From VAXT01 sp963794605 (GTDB lineage: Bacteria > Actinomycetota > Thermoleophilia > Gaiellales > Gaiellaceae), in the NCBI GenBank assembly GCA_963794605.1, contig CAWCEN010000004.1, forward strand, positions 641,881-705,880: 64,000 bases of DNA. Direction: 5' to 3'. This document shows positions 43,829-51,985 of this stretch, piece after piece. The stretch's first letter is position 1. Each line of letters opens with the position of its first letter. The position numbers were made by a program, and so were the translations under genes. A model generated the notes under the pieces. That model did not search any database. It saw nothing but the letters and a program-made list of their open reading frames with translations, and was not told the DNA's origin.

Positions 43829-44793
43829 TCGTCTCCGCGGAGCGTCAGCCCGTGCGTGGCCAGCGTCTCCTTGACCTCTTCGATCGACTTCTTGCCGAAG
43901 TTCGGGATCGCGGCGAGCTCGTTCTCGCTCTTGACGACGAGGTCGCCGATCGTCTCGATCCCGACCCGCTTCAGGCAGTTGTACGAGCGGACGCCGAGCT
44001 CGAGCTCCTCGATCGGGAAGTTCTCCATCCCGTGTGCGAGCGGCGCCTCGGCCGGCACGGCCTCGCTCGGAGTCTCGCCGAAGCCCTCGATTCGCTCGAT
44101 GTCGGTAAAGATCATCAGCTGGCGGATGAGGATGTCGGCTGCCTCGCCGATCGCCTCTTTCGGGTCGATCGAGCCGTCGGTCGTGACGTCGAGGTTGAGC
44201 TTGTCGTAGTCGGTGCGCTGGCCGACGCGGGCGGCCTCGACGTCGTACGAGACGCGCCGCACCGGCGAGAAGATCGAATCGATCGGGATCACGCCGATGG
44301 TGTGCTCGGGGCCACGGTTGAGCTCGGCCGGGACATAGCCGCGGCCGCGCCCGATCGTCATCGTCAGCTCAAGCCTGCCCTTGTCGGACAGTGTTGCGAT
44401 CTGGAGATCGGGGTTGAGGATCTCGAGATCGGCGGGCGCCTCGATGTCGCCGGCGGTGACCTTGCCGGGACCCTTCTTGTTGAGCCGCACCTCGATCTCG
44501 GGCGACTCGCCCTCGAGCCGGACGATCATGTTCTTGAGTTGCAGAATGATGTCGGTCACGTCCTCCTTCACGCCCGGCAGCGTCGTGAACTCGTGCGCGG
44601 TTCCCTCGAGCTTGACCGAGGTGACAGCGGCGCCCTCCAGTGACGAGAGCAGCACGCGGCGCAGCGAGTTGCCGAACGTGTAGCCGAAGCCGCGGTCGAG
44701 CGGCTCGATCGTGAACCGGCCGCGCTGCTCGTCCACTTCCTCGTGGACGATCCGCGGGACCTGGAAATCCATCAGAGACGTACGTGTTGCCAT
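43825..44793 (-). CDS. rpoA: RNA polymerase alpha subunit
   Basis: The 322 residues carry the N-terminal assembly domain (FTIEPLDRGFGYTFGNSLRR, LLSSLEGAAVTSVKLEGTAHEF) and the C-terminal domain (IEELELGVRSYNCLKRVGIE and FGKKSIEEVKETLATHG) that contacts UP elements and activators. The order rpsD-rpoA-rplQ is standard. ATG 44793 lies after a 16-base gap from rpsD. Confidence 0.98.
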   Translation of the reverse strand: MATRTSLMDFQVPRIVHEEVDEQRGRFTIEPLDRGFGYTFGNSLRRVLLSSLEGAAVTSVKLEGTAHEFTTLPGVKEDVTDIILQLKNMIVRLEGESPEIEVRLNKKGPGKVTAGDIEAPADLEILNPDLQIATLSDKGRLELTMTIGRGRGYVPAELNRGPEHTIGVIPIDSIFSPVRRVSYDVEAARVGQRTDYDKLNLDVTTDGSIDPKEAIGEAADILIRQLMIFTDIERIEGFGETPSEAVPAEAPLAHGMENFPIEELELGVRSYNCLKRVGIETIGDLVVKSENELAAIPNFGKKSIEEVKETLATHGLTLRGDE

Positions 44794-44809
44794 GTGATCC
44801 TTTCTCTTG

Positions 44810-45430
44810 CTACTTCGAGTAGAGCTCGACGATGAGCGATTCCTGGACGGGCGTGTCGATCTCCGAACGCTCAGGGAGCTTCAGGATCTTGCCCGTCAGC
44901 GCCTCGTGGTCGGCCTGGAGCCAGGCCGCAACCGAGGCGGTGAGGTCGGTTGCGTCGCGGATGACCTGCTCGGCGGAGCTGCCGTCTGCGACCGTGATCA
45001 CGTCGTCGGGGCGAACCAGGTAACTGGGGATGTTCACTCGGCGGCCGTTGACCTGGAAGTGGCCGTGGCGCACGAGCTGCCGCGCCTGCGCGCGCGAGGC
45101 TGCGAACCCGAGGCGATAGACGACGTTGTCGAGCCGCCGCTCGAGCATGCGCAGAAGCTCCTCGCCCGTGATGCCGGAGCCCTTGGCGGCCTTGGTGTAG
45201 TAGGTGCGGAACTGCTTCTCGAGCAGGCCGTAGTAGCGGCGCGCCTTTTGCTTCTCACGCAGCTGGAGCAGGTACTCGGACTGCTTGATGCGGCCTCGTC
45301 CGTGCTCGCCCGGCGGATAGCTGCGGCGCTCGATCGCGCACTTCTCGGTCAGGCAGCGCTCGCCCTTGAGGAAGAGCTTCATGCCCTCGCGGCGGCACTG
45401 CTTGCACTTCGGTGAGCGGTCTCTCGCCAC
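44810..45430 (-). CDS. rpsD: 30S ribosomal protein S4
   Basis: The 206 residues start MARDRSPKCKQCRREG and keep four N-terminal cysteines (CKQCRREG ... CLTEKC), so this is a zinc-type S4. The S4 RNA-binding domain is MLERRLDNVVYRLGFAASRA. The start is GTG 45430, overlapping the rpsK stop as TAGTG; the longer open frame upstream is antisense-like. Confidence 0.97.
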   Translation of the reverse strand: MARDRSPKCKQCRREGMKLFLKGERCLTEKCAIERRSYPPGEHGRGRIKQSEYLLQLREKQKARRYYGLLEKQFRTYYTKAAKGSGITGEELLRMLERRLDNVVYRLGFAASRAQARQLVRHGHFQVNGRRVNIPSYLVRPDDVITVADGSSAEQVIRDATDLTASVAAWLQADHEALTGKILKLPERSEIDTPVQESLIVELYSK

Positions 45431-45834
45431 TAGACGCGCCTCCGCTTCTTCGGGCGGACGCCGTTGTGCGCCTGCGGGGATACGTCCTTGACACCGAGGA
45501 TCTCGAGGCCGGCAGCCTGAAGCGACCGGATCGCGGTCTCCCGCCCGGAGCCGGGGCCCTTCACGAAGACCTCGACCTTCTGCAGGCCGTGCTCCATGCC
45601 CTTGCGGGCGCATGAGTCGGCGGTCACCTGGGCAGCGAACGGCGTCGACTTGCGCGAGCCCTTGAAGCCGGCCGAACCGGCCGACTCCCAGACGATCACG
45701 TTGCCCTCGGTGTCGGTGAGCGTGACGATCGTGTTGTTGAACGACGTCTTGATGTGCGCCTGGCCGATGGCGATGTTCTTACGGACGCGGCGCCTCGTGC
45801 GACCGCGCCCCGCTTGTCTGCGAGGAGGCGCCAT
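45430..45834 (-). CDS. rpsK: 30S ribosomal protein S11
   Basis: IGQAHIKTSFNNTIVTLTD, SAGSAGFKGSRKSTPFAAQ and the conserved end DVSPQAHNGVRPKKRRRV identify S11 (134 residues). The N-terminus is Arg-rich. Coupled to rpsM by TAATG and to rpsD by TAGTG. Confidence 0.98.
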   Translation of the reverse strand: MAPPRRQAGRGRTRRRVRKNIAIGQAHIKTSFNNTIVTLTDTEGNVIVWESAGSAGFKGSRKSTPFAAQVTADSCARKGMEHGLQKVEVFVKGPGSGRETAIRSLQAAGLEILGVKDVSPQAHNGVRPKKRRRV

Positions 45835-46217
45835 TACGTCTTAGACGGTGCCTTCTTGCCGCGGCCGACGGTCTTCTTCGGCCCCTTCCGGGTGCGGGCG
45901 TTCGTCTTCGTGCGCTGGCCGTTCACGGGCAGGCCGCGCCGGTGGCGGACGCCGCGGTACGCACCGATCTCGCCGAGGCGCTTGATCGCCTGCTGGCGCT
46001 CGCGGCGCAGATCGCCCTCGACTTGAAGGTTGGCGTCGATGTAGTCGCGCAGCTTCGTGACCTCGCCGTCGGTGAGGTCGTTGACCTTCGTGTCGCGGGA
46101 GATGCCAACGTCGTCGGCGACCTTGGACGCCGTGGAGCGGCCGATCCCGAAGATGTAAGTCAGGGCAACCTCGAGCCGCTTTTCACGCGGGAGGTTGACG
46201 CCTGCGATTCTCGCCAT
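45834..46217 (-). CDS. rpsM: 30S ribosomal protein S13
   Basis: MARIAGVNLPREKRLEVALT, the helix-two-turn-helix YIFGIGRSTASKVADDVGI and RGVRHRRGLPVNGQRTKTNA identify S13 (127 residues). The Lys/Arg C-terminal tail reaches the P site in the known structure. Confidence 0.98.
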   Translation of the reverse strand: MARIAGVNLPREKRLEVALTYIFGIGRSTASKVADDVGISRDTKVNDLTDGEVTKLRDYIDANLQVEGDLRRERQQAIKRLGEIGAYRGVRHRRGLPVNGQRTKTNARTRKGPKKTVGRGKKAPSKT

Positions 46218-46220
46218 GCC

Positions 46221-46334
46221 CTAGCCCTGCCTCTGCTTGTGGCGCGGGTTGGTGCAGATCACCATCGTCCGCCCGTTCCGGCGGATCACGCGGCAACGCT
46301 CACACATCGGCTTGACTGACGCTCGAACCTTCAA
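46221..46334 (-). CDS. rpmJ: 50S ribosomal protein L36 (37 residues)
   Basis: MKVRASVKPMCERCRVIRRN with a C-terminal CTNPRHKQRQG keeps the Cys3His zinc set (CERC, C, H) of the C+ form. The start is TTG 46334, preceded by a GAGGTGG site, and the stop is three bases before rpsM. infA, normally just upstream, is absent: only 81 bases separate it from map. Confidence 0.95.
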   Translation of the reverse strand: MKVRASVKPMCERCRVIRRNGRTMVICTNPRHKQRQG

Positions 46335-46415
46335 ATTCCACCTCGTAAGAACCGCGCCTCGGGAGCGCGGTGTCAGGACACGAAAACACGCGCAGACAGG
46401 CTGCGCGGCGAGAAA

Positions 46416-47192
46416 CTATGGTAGCAAAAGGGCTCCGGCCGGATTCTGCGTAGTGGTGAGGATCCTGGGACCGTTTGTGGTCACCGCGACCGTGTGCTCG
46501 AAGTGGGCGGACAGCGAGCCGTCCATGGTCGAAATCGACCATTCGTCCTCGTGCAGGTACACGTCCGGGCCGCCAGCGTTGATCATCGGCTCGATCGCGA
46601 AGGTCATCCCCGGCTGGAGCTCAGGGCCGCGCCCCGGTGGCCCGTAGTTCGGAATCTGCGGATCCTCGTGCATTGCCCGACCGATCCCGTGGCCGACGAG
46701 GCTGCGCACGACCGAGAATCCCGCCTCTTCGGTCGCGACCTGGATCGCGTGCGAGACGTCGGACAGGTGGTTCCCCGCGCGGCACTGCGCGATCCCCGCG
46801 GCGAGCGCGGCCTGGCAGCCCTCGAGCAGCCGTTCCGCATCCGACGAGATCTCGCCGACCGCGAACGTGAACGCCGAGTCGGCGACGAACCCGTCGAGCA
46901 CGACCCCGACGTCGACGGACAGGATGTCGCCGTCGGTCACCGTGCGGCCGTTCGGGATCCCGTGCACGACCATGTCGTTCGGCGACGTGCAGATCGCAGC
47001 CGGATAGCCGCGGTAGCCCTTGAACGACGACGTCCCGCCCTGCGACTGGATGTACTCCTCGGCCAGCTCGTCGAGCTCGCCGGTCGAGACTCCAGGGCGG
47101 ATGTGGTCCTGGAGCACGGCGATCGTGTCCGCGACGATGCGGCCGGCATTCGCCATCTTCTCGATCTCGGCGGTGGACTTGCGAATAATCAT
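46416..47192 (-). CDS. map: Methionine aminopeptidase, type I
   Basis: Removes N-terminal Met. The 258 residues show the metal ligands in ILSVDVGVVLDGFVADSAFT (two Asp), GHGIGRAMHEDP (His), FAIEPMIN (Glu) and FEHTVAVT (Glu). ATG 47192 begins MIIRKSTAEIEKM. It sits between adk and rpmJ, and a hairpin separates it from adk. Confidence 0.97.
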   Translation of the reverse strand: MIIRKSTAEIEKMANAGRIVADTIAVLQDHIRPGVSTGELDELAEEYIQSQGGTSSFKGYRGYPAAICTSPNDMVVHGIPNGRTVTDGDILSVDVGVVLDGFVADSAFTFAVGEISSDAERLLEGCQAALAAGIAQCRAGNHLSDVSHAIQVATEEAGFSVVRSLVGHGIGRAMHEDPQIPNYGPPGRGPELQPGMTFAIEPMINAGGPDVYLHEDEWSISTMDGSLSAHFEHTVAVTTNGPRILTTTQNPAGALLLP

Positions 47193-47246
47193 GCGTCCAC
47201 GGTAGCCGGGGGATGTTCCCCGCCCGAACGGTCCGGTTCGCGAGGA

Positions 47247-47263
47247 AAGTCGCTTCGCGACTT
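47247..47263 (-). terminator. Hairpin between adk and map
   Basis: AAGTCGC (47247-47253) and GCGACTT (47257-47263) form a perfect 7-bp stem with a 3-base loop, beginning 2 bases after the adk stop on the minus strand. It may reduce rather than stop transcription into map. Confidence 0.4.
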
Positions 47264-47265
47264 GA

Positions 47266-47853
47266 TCACGGTGCTGCGACCCTCGCCTGCTCGATCGACT
47301 GCTGGATCTCCGCGAACACCTCGTTCTCCGGGCGATCGCCGTGGATCCCGACGAGGTTACCCGCCAGCCGGTAGTGGGAAACGAGCGGCTTCGTCTGCTC
47401 GTGGTAGAGCTCGATCCGCTTGGAAATCGCCTCGGGTGTGTCGTCAGAGCGACCTTCCTCGACGGCGCGCTTGCGAAGGCGCTCGATCGCGACGTCATCA
47501 GGGACTTGGAGCTCGAGCACGGCCGCGAGCGGCCGGTTGATCTCCGCCAACATCGAGTCGAGCGCGTCGGCCTGGGCCATCGTCCGCGGGAAGCCGTCGA
47601 GGATGAACCCCTCGGCAGCCTCCGGCGACTGGAGGCGCTCGCGGATCAGTTCGATCATCAGGTCGTCGGGGACGAGGTCGCCGGCGTCGTAGATCGGCTT
47701 GACGCGATGGCCGAGCTCAGTTCCTTCCGCGATCGCCTGACGGAGGATGTCCCCCGTGGACAGATGCGCGAGCCCGTACTCCGAGGCGAGTCGCTTCGCC
47801 TGCGTTCCTTTCCCGGACCCCTGAACGCCCAGGAGCAGCACGTCAAGCGGCAC
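47266..47853 (-). CDS. adk: Adenylate kinase
   Basis: AMP + ATP to 2 ADP. P-loop LLLGVQGSGKGTQAKRLA, AMP-binding HLSTGDILRQAI, LVPDDLMIELI and FILDGFPRTMAQADAL are present. The LID is the short form without zinc cysteines (KRAVEEGRSDDTPEAISKRI). It has 195 residues. GTG 47853 overlaps the secY stop as TAGTG. Confidence 0.97.
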   Translation of the reverse strand: MPLDVLLLGVQGSGKGTQAKRLASEYGLAHLSTGDILRQAIAEGTELGHRVKPIYDAGDLVPDDLMIELIRERLQSPEAAEGFILDGFPRTMAQADALDSMLAEINRPLAAVLELQVPDDVAIERLRKRAVEEGRSDDTPEAISKRIELYHEQTKPLVSHYRLAGNLVGIHGDRPENEVFAEIQQSIEQARVAAP

Positions 47854-49106
47854 TACTTCAGGAAGCCTTCGTAGGAGCGCATCATCATCTGCGACTCCAT
47901 CTGGCGCATCGTGTCCAGCGCGACGCCGACCGCGATCAGCACGGACGTACCGCCCAAGGCGCGCGAGGTGGCCTGCGAGAAGCCGCCGTAGCGGATGAAG
48001 AGGCTCGGCAGAACGGCCACGATCGCGAGGTAGAGCGAGCCGGGCAGCGTCAGGCGCGTCAGGACGCGATCGAGGTACTGGGCGGTCGGCGGTCCGGGTC
48101 GGATCCCCGGGATGTAGCCGCCGTGCTTACGGAGCTGGTCGGCCTGGTCGACCGGGTTGAACTGGACCGCCGTGTAGAAGTACGTGAAGATGACGATCAG
48201 GAAGCCCTCGAACAGCAGGTAGGTCAGGTTGCTCGGCGTGAAGTGCGTGTTGATGAAGTCCTGCGTCTGAGGGAAGTACTGGGCGATCGTCGGCGGGAAC
48301 GCCAGGATCGCGGCGGCGAAGATGATCGGGATCACGCCGGCCATGTTCACGCGCAGCGGCATGTACGTCGATCCGCCGGCCGTCATGCGGCGGCCGACCA
48401 TGCGCTTCGCGTACTGGATCGGAATCTTCCGCTGGCCTTCCTGGATGAAGACGACGGCGGCGATGATCGCGACCGCGATCAGCGGGAAGAACAGCTTTTC
48501 CATCACTCCGCCGTAGTACCAGGCACTGATTCCGCCCGGCAGGCTGACCAGGATCGACGCGAAGATCAGCAGCGAGATGCCGTTGCCGACGCCGCGCTTC
48601 GTGATCAGCTCGCCCATCCACATGAGGAGCGTCGTGCCCGCGGTCAGGGTGAGGACGATCAGGAACGTGCGGCCGAGGCCCGCCTCGAGGATGCCCTGGC
48701 GCTTGAACAGGTACGCGTAGCCGAGTGACTGCGCCGCGGCCAGGATGACGGTGAGGTACCGCGTGTACTGGTTGATCTTGGCGTAGCCGGCCTCGCCCTC
48801 CTTCTGGAGCTGCTCGAGGCGCGGGACGACGACCGTCATCAGCTGGAGGATGATCGACGCCGTGACGTACGGCATGATCCCGAGCGCGAAGATCGCGAAC
48901 TGCGACAGCGCGCCGCCGGAGAAGAGGTTCAGGAGGCCGAGGACTGTGCCCCCGGTCGAGTTGAAGTAGTCCTTGATCGCGTTCGAGTCGACGCCCGGAG
49001 CCGGGATCCACGAGCCCAGGCGGTAGATCGCGAGGATCAGCGCCGTGAAGAGGACGCGGTGGCGGAGCTCCGGGACGCGCCAGGCGTTTGCGAGCCAGGA
49101 GAACAT
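47853..49106 (-). CDS. secY: Protein translocase subunit SecY
   Basis: Central channel of the Sec translocon. The 417 residues contain ten TM helices and the SecY signatures IMPYVTASIILQLMTVVVPR and the C5-loop and TM region FTYFYTAVQFNPVDQADQLR with KHGGYIPGIRPG. It follows rplO directly (TAG then ATG with no gap). Confidence 0.97.
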   Translation of the reverse strand: MFSWLANAWRVPELRHRVLFTALILAIYRLGSWIPAPGVDSNAIKDYFNSTGGTVLGLLNLFSGGALSQFAIFALGIMPYVTASIILQLMTVVVPRLEQLQKEGEAGYAKINQYTRYLTVILAAAQSLGYAYLFKRQGILEAGLGRTFLIVLTLTAGTTLLMWMGELITKRGVGNGISLLIFASILVSLPGGISAWYYGGVMEKLFFPLIAVAIIAAVVFIQEGQRKIPIQYAKRMVGRRMTAGGSTYMPLRVNMAGVIPIIFAAAILAFPPTIAQYFPQTQDFINTHFTPSNLTYLLFEGFLIVIFTYFYTAVQFNPVDQADQLRKHGGYIPGIRPGPPTAQYLDRVLTRLTLPGSLYLAIVAVLPSLFIRYGGFSQATSRALGGTSVLIAVGVALDTMRQMESQMMMRSYEGFLK

Positions 49107-49736
49107 CTAGCTCTCGTCCTCGCTATCGGCCCGGGGCTCTTCCGCCTGAGGCTCCTCGGTGGGAGCCTCCTCGGCCTCGGCTGTCGGTTCTTCAGCCGGC
49201 TCCTCGGGTGGAGGAGCCGCCTTGCGCTCGCGACGCTTCGGAGGCCTCGGCTTCGGTTCCCCGCGCAGCCAGGTGATCGACCCGCCGGCACCCTCGATCT
49301 TCTCGCGAGCGCTCGCGGAGAACAGGTGCGCTGACACGGCCAGCTTCTTCGTCAGCTCGCCGTGCCCGAGGATCTTGACGTCGAGCCTCGTGTTCCGGAT
49401 CAGGCCGGCTTCCTTCAGCGTCTCGGGCGTGACCTCGCCGTCGAACCGCTCGAGGTCGCGGACATTGACGGCATGGACGCGCGTCCGGTGCGGGCCGATC
49501 GGCATCGCGTCCTTCGAGTACGGGCCGCGCTGCTTCCCGAGGCGCATGTAGATCGGCATCTGGCCGCCCTCGAATCCGGGCCGCATCTTGTTCGAGCCCG
49601 AACGGGCCTTCTGACCCTTGATCCCACGGCCGGAGTACCGGCCCTTGCCCGAGCCCAGGCCGCGGCCGATGCGCTTACGGCTCTTGCGCGGTGCGGCAGG
49701 CTGGAGCGAGGAAAGGCTGAGCTTCTTGTCCGCCAT
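49107..49736 (-). CDS. rplO: 50S ribosomal protein L15 with acidic tail
   Basis: LQPAAPRKSRKRIGRGLGSG, KGQKARSGSNKMRPGFEGGQ and VNVRDLERFDGEVTPETL identify L15. After ITWLRGE the protein continues for about 55 residues of Pro/Glu/Ala (PPPEEPAEEPTAEAEEAP), giving 209 residues against about 145-150 in most bacteria. Similar tails occur on S5, S3 and L22 here. Confidence 0.96.
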   Translation of the reverse strand: MADKKLSLSSLQPAAPRKSRKRIGRGLGSGKGRYSGRGIKGQKARSGSNKMRPGFEGGQMPIYMRLGKQRGPYSKDAMPIGPHRTRVHAVNVRDLERFDGEVTPETLKEAGLIRNTRLDVKILGHGELTKKLAVSAHLFSASAREKIEGAGGSITWLRGEPKPRPPKRRERKAAPPPEEPAEEPTAEAEEAPTEEPQAEEPRADSEDES

Positions 49737-49740
49737 GTGG

Positions 49741-49920
49741 TTAGTCCTCGACGACCTCGACGAGGTGCCGGACCTTCCTGAGCATACCGGCGAGCTGCGG
49801 GCTCTCCGCGTGCTCAGCGGTGCGGCCGATCTTGCCCAGCCCGAGCGCCCGGAGGGTGCCCCGGTGGCGCTGGCTCTGGCCAATCGCGCTACGCGTCTGC
49901 TTGATCTTGAGCTTCGCCAC
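49741..49920 (-). CDS. rpmD: 50S ribosomal protein L30 (59 residues)
   Basis: MAKLKIKQTRSAIGQSQRHR followed by GTLRALGLGKIGRTAEHAES and the end VRHLVEVVED identify L30. The start GTG 49920 lies 32 bases inside the 3' end of rpsE. The stop is 4 bases before rplO. Confidence 0.95.
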   Translation of the reverse strand: MAKLKIKQTRSAIGQSQRHRGTLRALGLGKIGRTAEHAESPQLAGMLRKVRHLVEVVED

Positions 49921-50536
49921 TCTCGGTCTCCTCGGCCTCTGGAGCCGGCTCCTCTGTGCTTGTAACAGCCTGTTGCAATGTCGGTTCCGCCTCGGGCTCG
50001 GGCTTGGCGCCGACCGGAAGAACCTGGCTGACGGTCAGGCCGCGCGCGGCGGCGACCTCTTCGGGCCGGCGCAGGCGCTTCAGGCCGTCGACCGTCGCCT
50101 TCAGCATGTTGATCGGGTTCGTCGTGCCGAGGCTCTTGGCGAGGATGTCGCGGACGCCGCCGAGCTCGAGCACCGCCCGGACGCCGCCGCCGGCGATGAC
50201 CCCGGTTCCCTCGCTCGCCGGGCGCAGCATGACCCGCGCCGCACCGAACTTGCCGATGATCTCGTGCGTGATCGTTGTCCCGTGCTGCGGGATCGTGAAG
50301 AGGTTCTTCTTCGCGTCGTCGACGGCCTTCGAGATCGCGAGCGGCACCTCACGCGCCTTGCCGTAGCCGAGGCCGACGCGGTCGACCTCGTCGCCGATCA
50401 CGACGAGCGCCGTGAACGAGAACCGCCGGCCGCCCTTGACGACCTTGGCGACCCGGTTGATCTCGACGACGCGCTCCTTGAGCTCGCGCGTCTCCTCGCG
50501 GCGCATGACTTCTCTCTCAACGGGAGTGGTGCTCAA
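49889..50536 (-). CDS. rpsE: 30S ribosomal protein S5 with acidic tail
   Basis: EINRVAKVVKGGRRFSFTAL, GYGKAREVPLAISKAVDDAK and LRPASEGTGVIAGGGVRAVL identify S5. The C-terminus has about 35 extra residues (KPEPEAEPTLQQ ... GEAQDQADA) that overlap rpmD. TTG 50536 overlaps the rplR stop; ATG at codon 11 is an alternative start. Confidence 0.96.
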   Translation of the reverse strand: MSTTPVEREVMRREETRELKERVVEINRVAKVVKGGRRFSFTALVVIGDEVDRVGLGYGKAREVPLAISKAVDDAKKNLFTIPQHGTTITHEIIGKFGAARVMLRPASEGTGVIAGGGVRAVLELGGVRDILAKSLGTTNPINMLKATVDGLKRLRRPEEVAAARGLTVSQVLPVGAKPEPEAEPTLQQAVTSTEEPAPEAEETESGEAQDQADA

Positions 50537-50886
50537 AACTTCAGTCCTCCTTCGCGGGCTGCGTCGGCGAGCGCCTTCACACGCCCGTGGTACAGGTAGC
50601 CACCGCGATCGAAGACGGCGGACTCGATGCCGGCCGACTTCGCTGCTGCGGCAATGCTCTTGCCGACCTCGGCGGCCTGGTCGACCTTACTTCCCTTGAA
50701 CGACGTGAGGCCGAGCGAGCTCGAGGCGACGAGCGTCTTGCCAACGACGTCGTCGATGAGCTGGGCCTCGATGCCGCGATTCGAGCGGAACACGACCAGC
50801 CGCGGCCGCTCGGCCGTGCCCGAGAGGTTCTTGCGAACGCGCTTGTGACGGCGCACACGCGCCTGTCTGACGGACAGCGTCGCCAT
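50533..50886 (-). CDS. rplR: 50S ribosomal protein L18
   Basis: RHKRVRKNLSGTAERPRLVV, FRSNRGIEAQLIDDVVGKTL and the end FDRGGYLYHGRVKALADAAR identify L18, the 5S rRNA-binding protein (117 residues). Coupled to rplF by TAATG. Confidence 0.97.
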   Translation of the reverse strand: MATLSVRQARVRRHKRVRKNLSGTAERPRLVVFRSNRGIEAQLIDDVVGKTLVASSSLGLTSFKGSKVDQAAEVGKSIAAAAKSAGIESAVFDRGGYLYHGRVKALADAAREGGLKF

Positions 50887-51419
50887 TACGCCCTCTTGCC
50901 GACCTTCCTGCGCACGTACTCGCCCCGGTAGCGGATGCCCTTGCCCTTGTACGGCTCCGGCGGGCGCACGTCGCGCACCTCGGCGGCGATCTCGCCCACC
51001 TGCTGCTTGTCGATGCCCTTGACGATGACCTCGTTCTGCGCCGGGACCTCGAACGTGATCCCCGCGGGGGCGTCGATCACGACCGAGTGCGAGTAGCCGA
51101 CGTTCAGCTCGAGCGCCGTGCCGCGAAGAGATGCGCGGTAGCCGACGCCCTGGATCTCGAGGCGCTTCTCGAAGCCGCTCGTGACGCCCTCGACCATGTT
51201 CGCGACGAGCGAACGCGTGAGGCCGTGCAGCGCGCGGTCGTCTCCGCGGTCCGTCGGGCGCTTCACGACGAGTTGCCCATCTTCCTTCTCGATCAGGATG
51301 CGCGGCGGGACGTTCTGGGTCAGCTCGCCGAGCGGGCCGTTGACCGTCACGCGGCCAGGGTCGACCGCGACGTTGACGCCGTCCGGGATCGCGATTGGTT
51401 GCTTGCCGATTCGACTCAT
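50886..51419 (-). CDS. rplF: 50S ribosomal protein L6
   Basis: MSRIGKQPIAIPDGVNVAVD, VTVNGPLGELTQNV, GVGYRASLRGTALELNVGYS and the end PEPYKGKGIRYRGEYVRRKV identify L6 (177 residues). A 4-base gap follows rpsH. Confidence 0.98.
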   Translation of the reverse strand: MSRIGKQPIAIPDGVNVAVDPGRVTVNGPLGELTQNVPPRILIEKEDGQLVVKRPTDRGDDRALHGLTRSLVANMVEGVTSGFEKRLEIQGVGYRASLRGTALELNVGYSHSVVIDAPAGITFEVPAQNEVIVKGIDKQQVGEIAAEVRDVRPPEPYKGKGIRYRGEYVRRKVGKRA

Positions 51420-51423
51420 TGGC

Positions 51424-51819
51424 TCACCAGATGAAGCAGACGACCTCGCCGCCGACGCCCCGCTCCTCCGCTGTCTTGCTCGTGATCAGGCCGCCCGACG
51501 TGGAGAGAATCGCCGTGCCCATTCCCCCCAGGACGCGCGGCAGGCGGTCCTTTCGAGCGTACACGCGCCGACCGGGCTTCGATATGCGCTTCAGGTCGGT
51601 GAGGATGCGCTCGCGGTTCCGGCCGAACTTGAGGTCGATCGTGAGCGTGTTGAAGCTCTCGCCGTCCTGGACGTGGAAGTCCGTGATGTAGCCCTCCTCC
51701 TTGAGCAGGCGGGCGATCTCTTCCTTCATCTTGGACGTCGGCATCGTCGCCGAGTCGTGCATCGCCTTGTTGGCGTTGCGGATGCGGGTGAGCATGTCTG
51801 CGATTGGATCGGTGTGCAT
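51424..51819 (-). CDS. rpsH: 30S ribosomal protein S8
   Basis: MHTDPIADMLTRIRNANKAM, ILTDLKRISKPGRRVYA and the end STSGGLITSKTAEERGVGGE identify S8 (131 residues). Its ATG lies in the 5-bp duplication that flanks the foldback element. Before that insertion the start would have overlapped the rpsN stop as TGATG. Translation now depends on whatever the element supplies upstream: the base-paired end of the hairpin lies 2 bases before the ATG. Confidence 0.97.
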   Translation of the reverse strand: MHTDPIADMLTRIRNANKAMHDSATMPTSKMKEEIARLLKEEGYITDFHVQDGESFNTLTIDLKFGRNRERILTDLKRISKPGRRVYARKDRLPRVLGGMGTAILSTSGGLITSKTAEERGVGGEVVCFIW

Positions 51820-51821
51820 CA

Positions 51822-51983
51822 GTGCCCCTTCCAGTGACGCTGGTGGAATTCTGGGTCGCGAGCACCAAGCCAGAGATCGCACTCGTCCGCGGCCAAGGCT
51901 AGAAGCCTTGGCAAGGGCGAGGGTGGGCTCTGGCGCCGCGTGATCGCGGGCCAGAAACCGCCAAGTGTTGCTGGAAGGGGCAC
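51822..51983. mobile_element. 162-bp foldback MITE in the rpsN/rpsH junction
   Basis: Terminal inverted repeats GTGCCCCTTCCAG (51822-51834) and its perfect complement (51971-51983) close an element whose two 80-base halves are complementary throughout, with few mismatches: for example TTCTGG with CCAGAA, GCCAGAG with CTCTGGC, and the apical CCAAGGCT/AGCCTTGG stem (51893-51911, loop AGA). The element is flanked by CATCA on both sides (51817-51821 and 51984-51988), a 5-bp target duplication. It has no ORF. No second copy is visible in the window. Confidence 0.85.
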
Positions 51984-51985
51984 CA

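Noticed and set aside
51822..51983. A ribosomal-protein S8 binding site alone, or a transcription terminator
   Set aside because: The helix is far longer than an S8 site or terminator, has no U-tract, and is bounded by a clean 5-bp target duplication, which fits a mobile element better.
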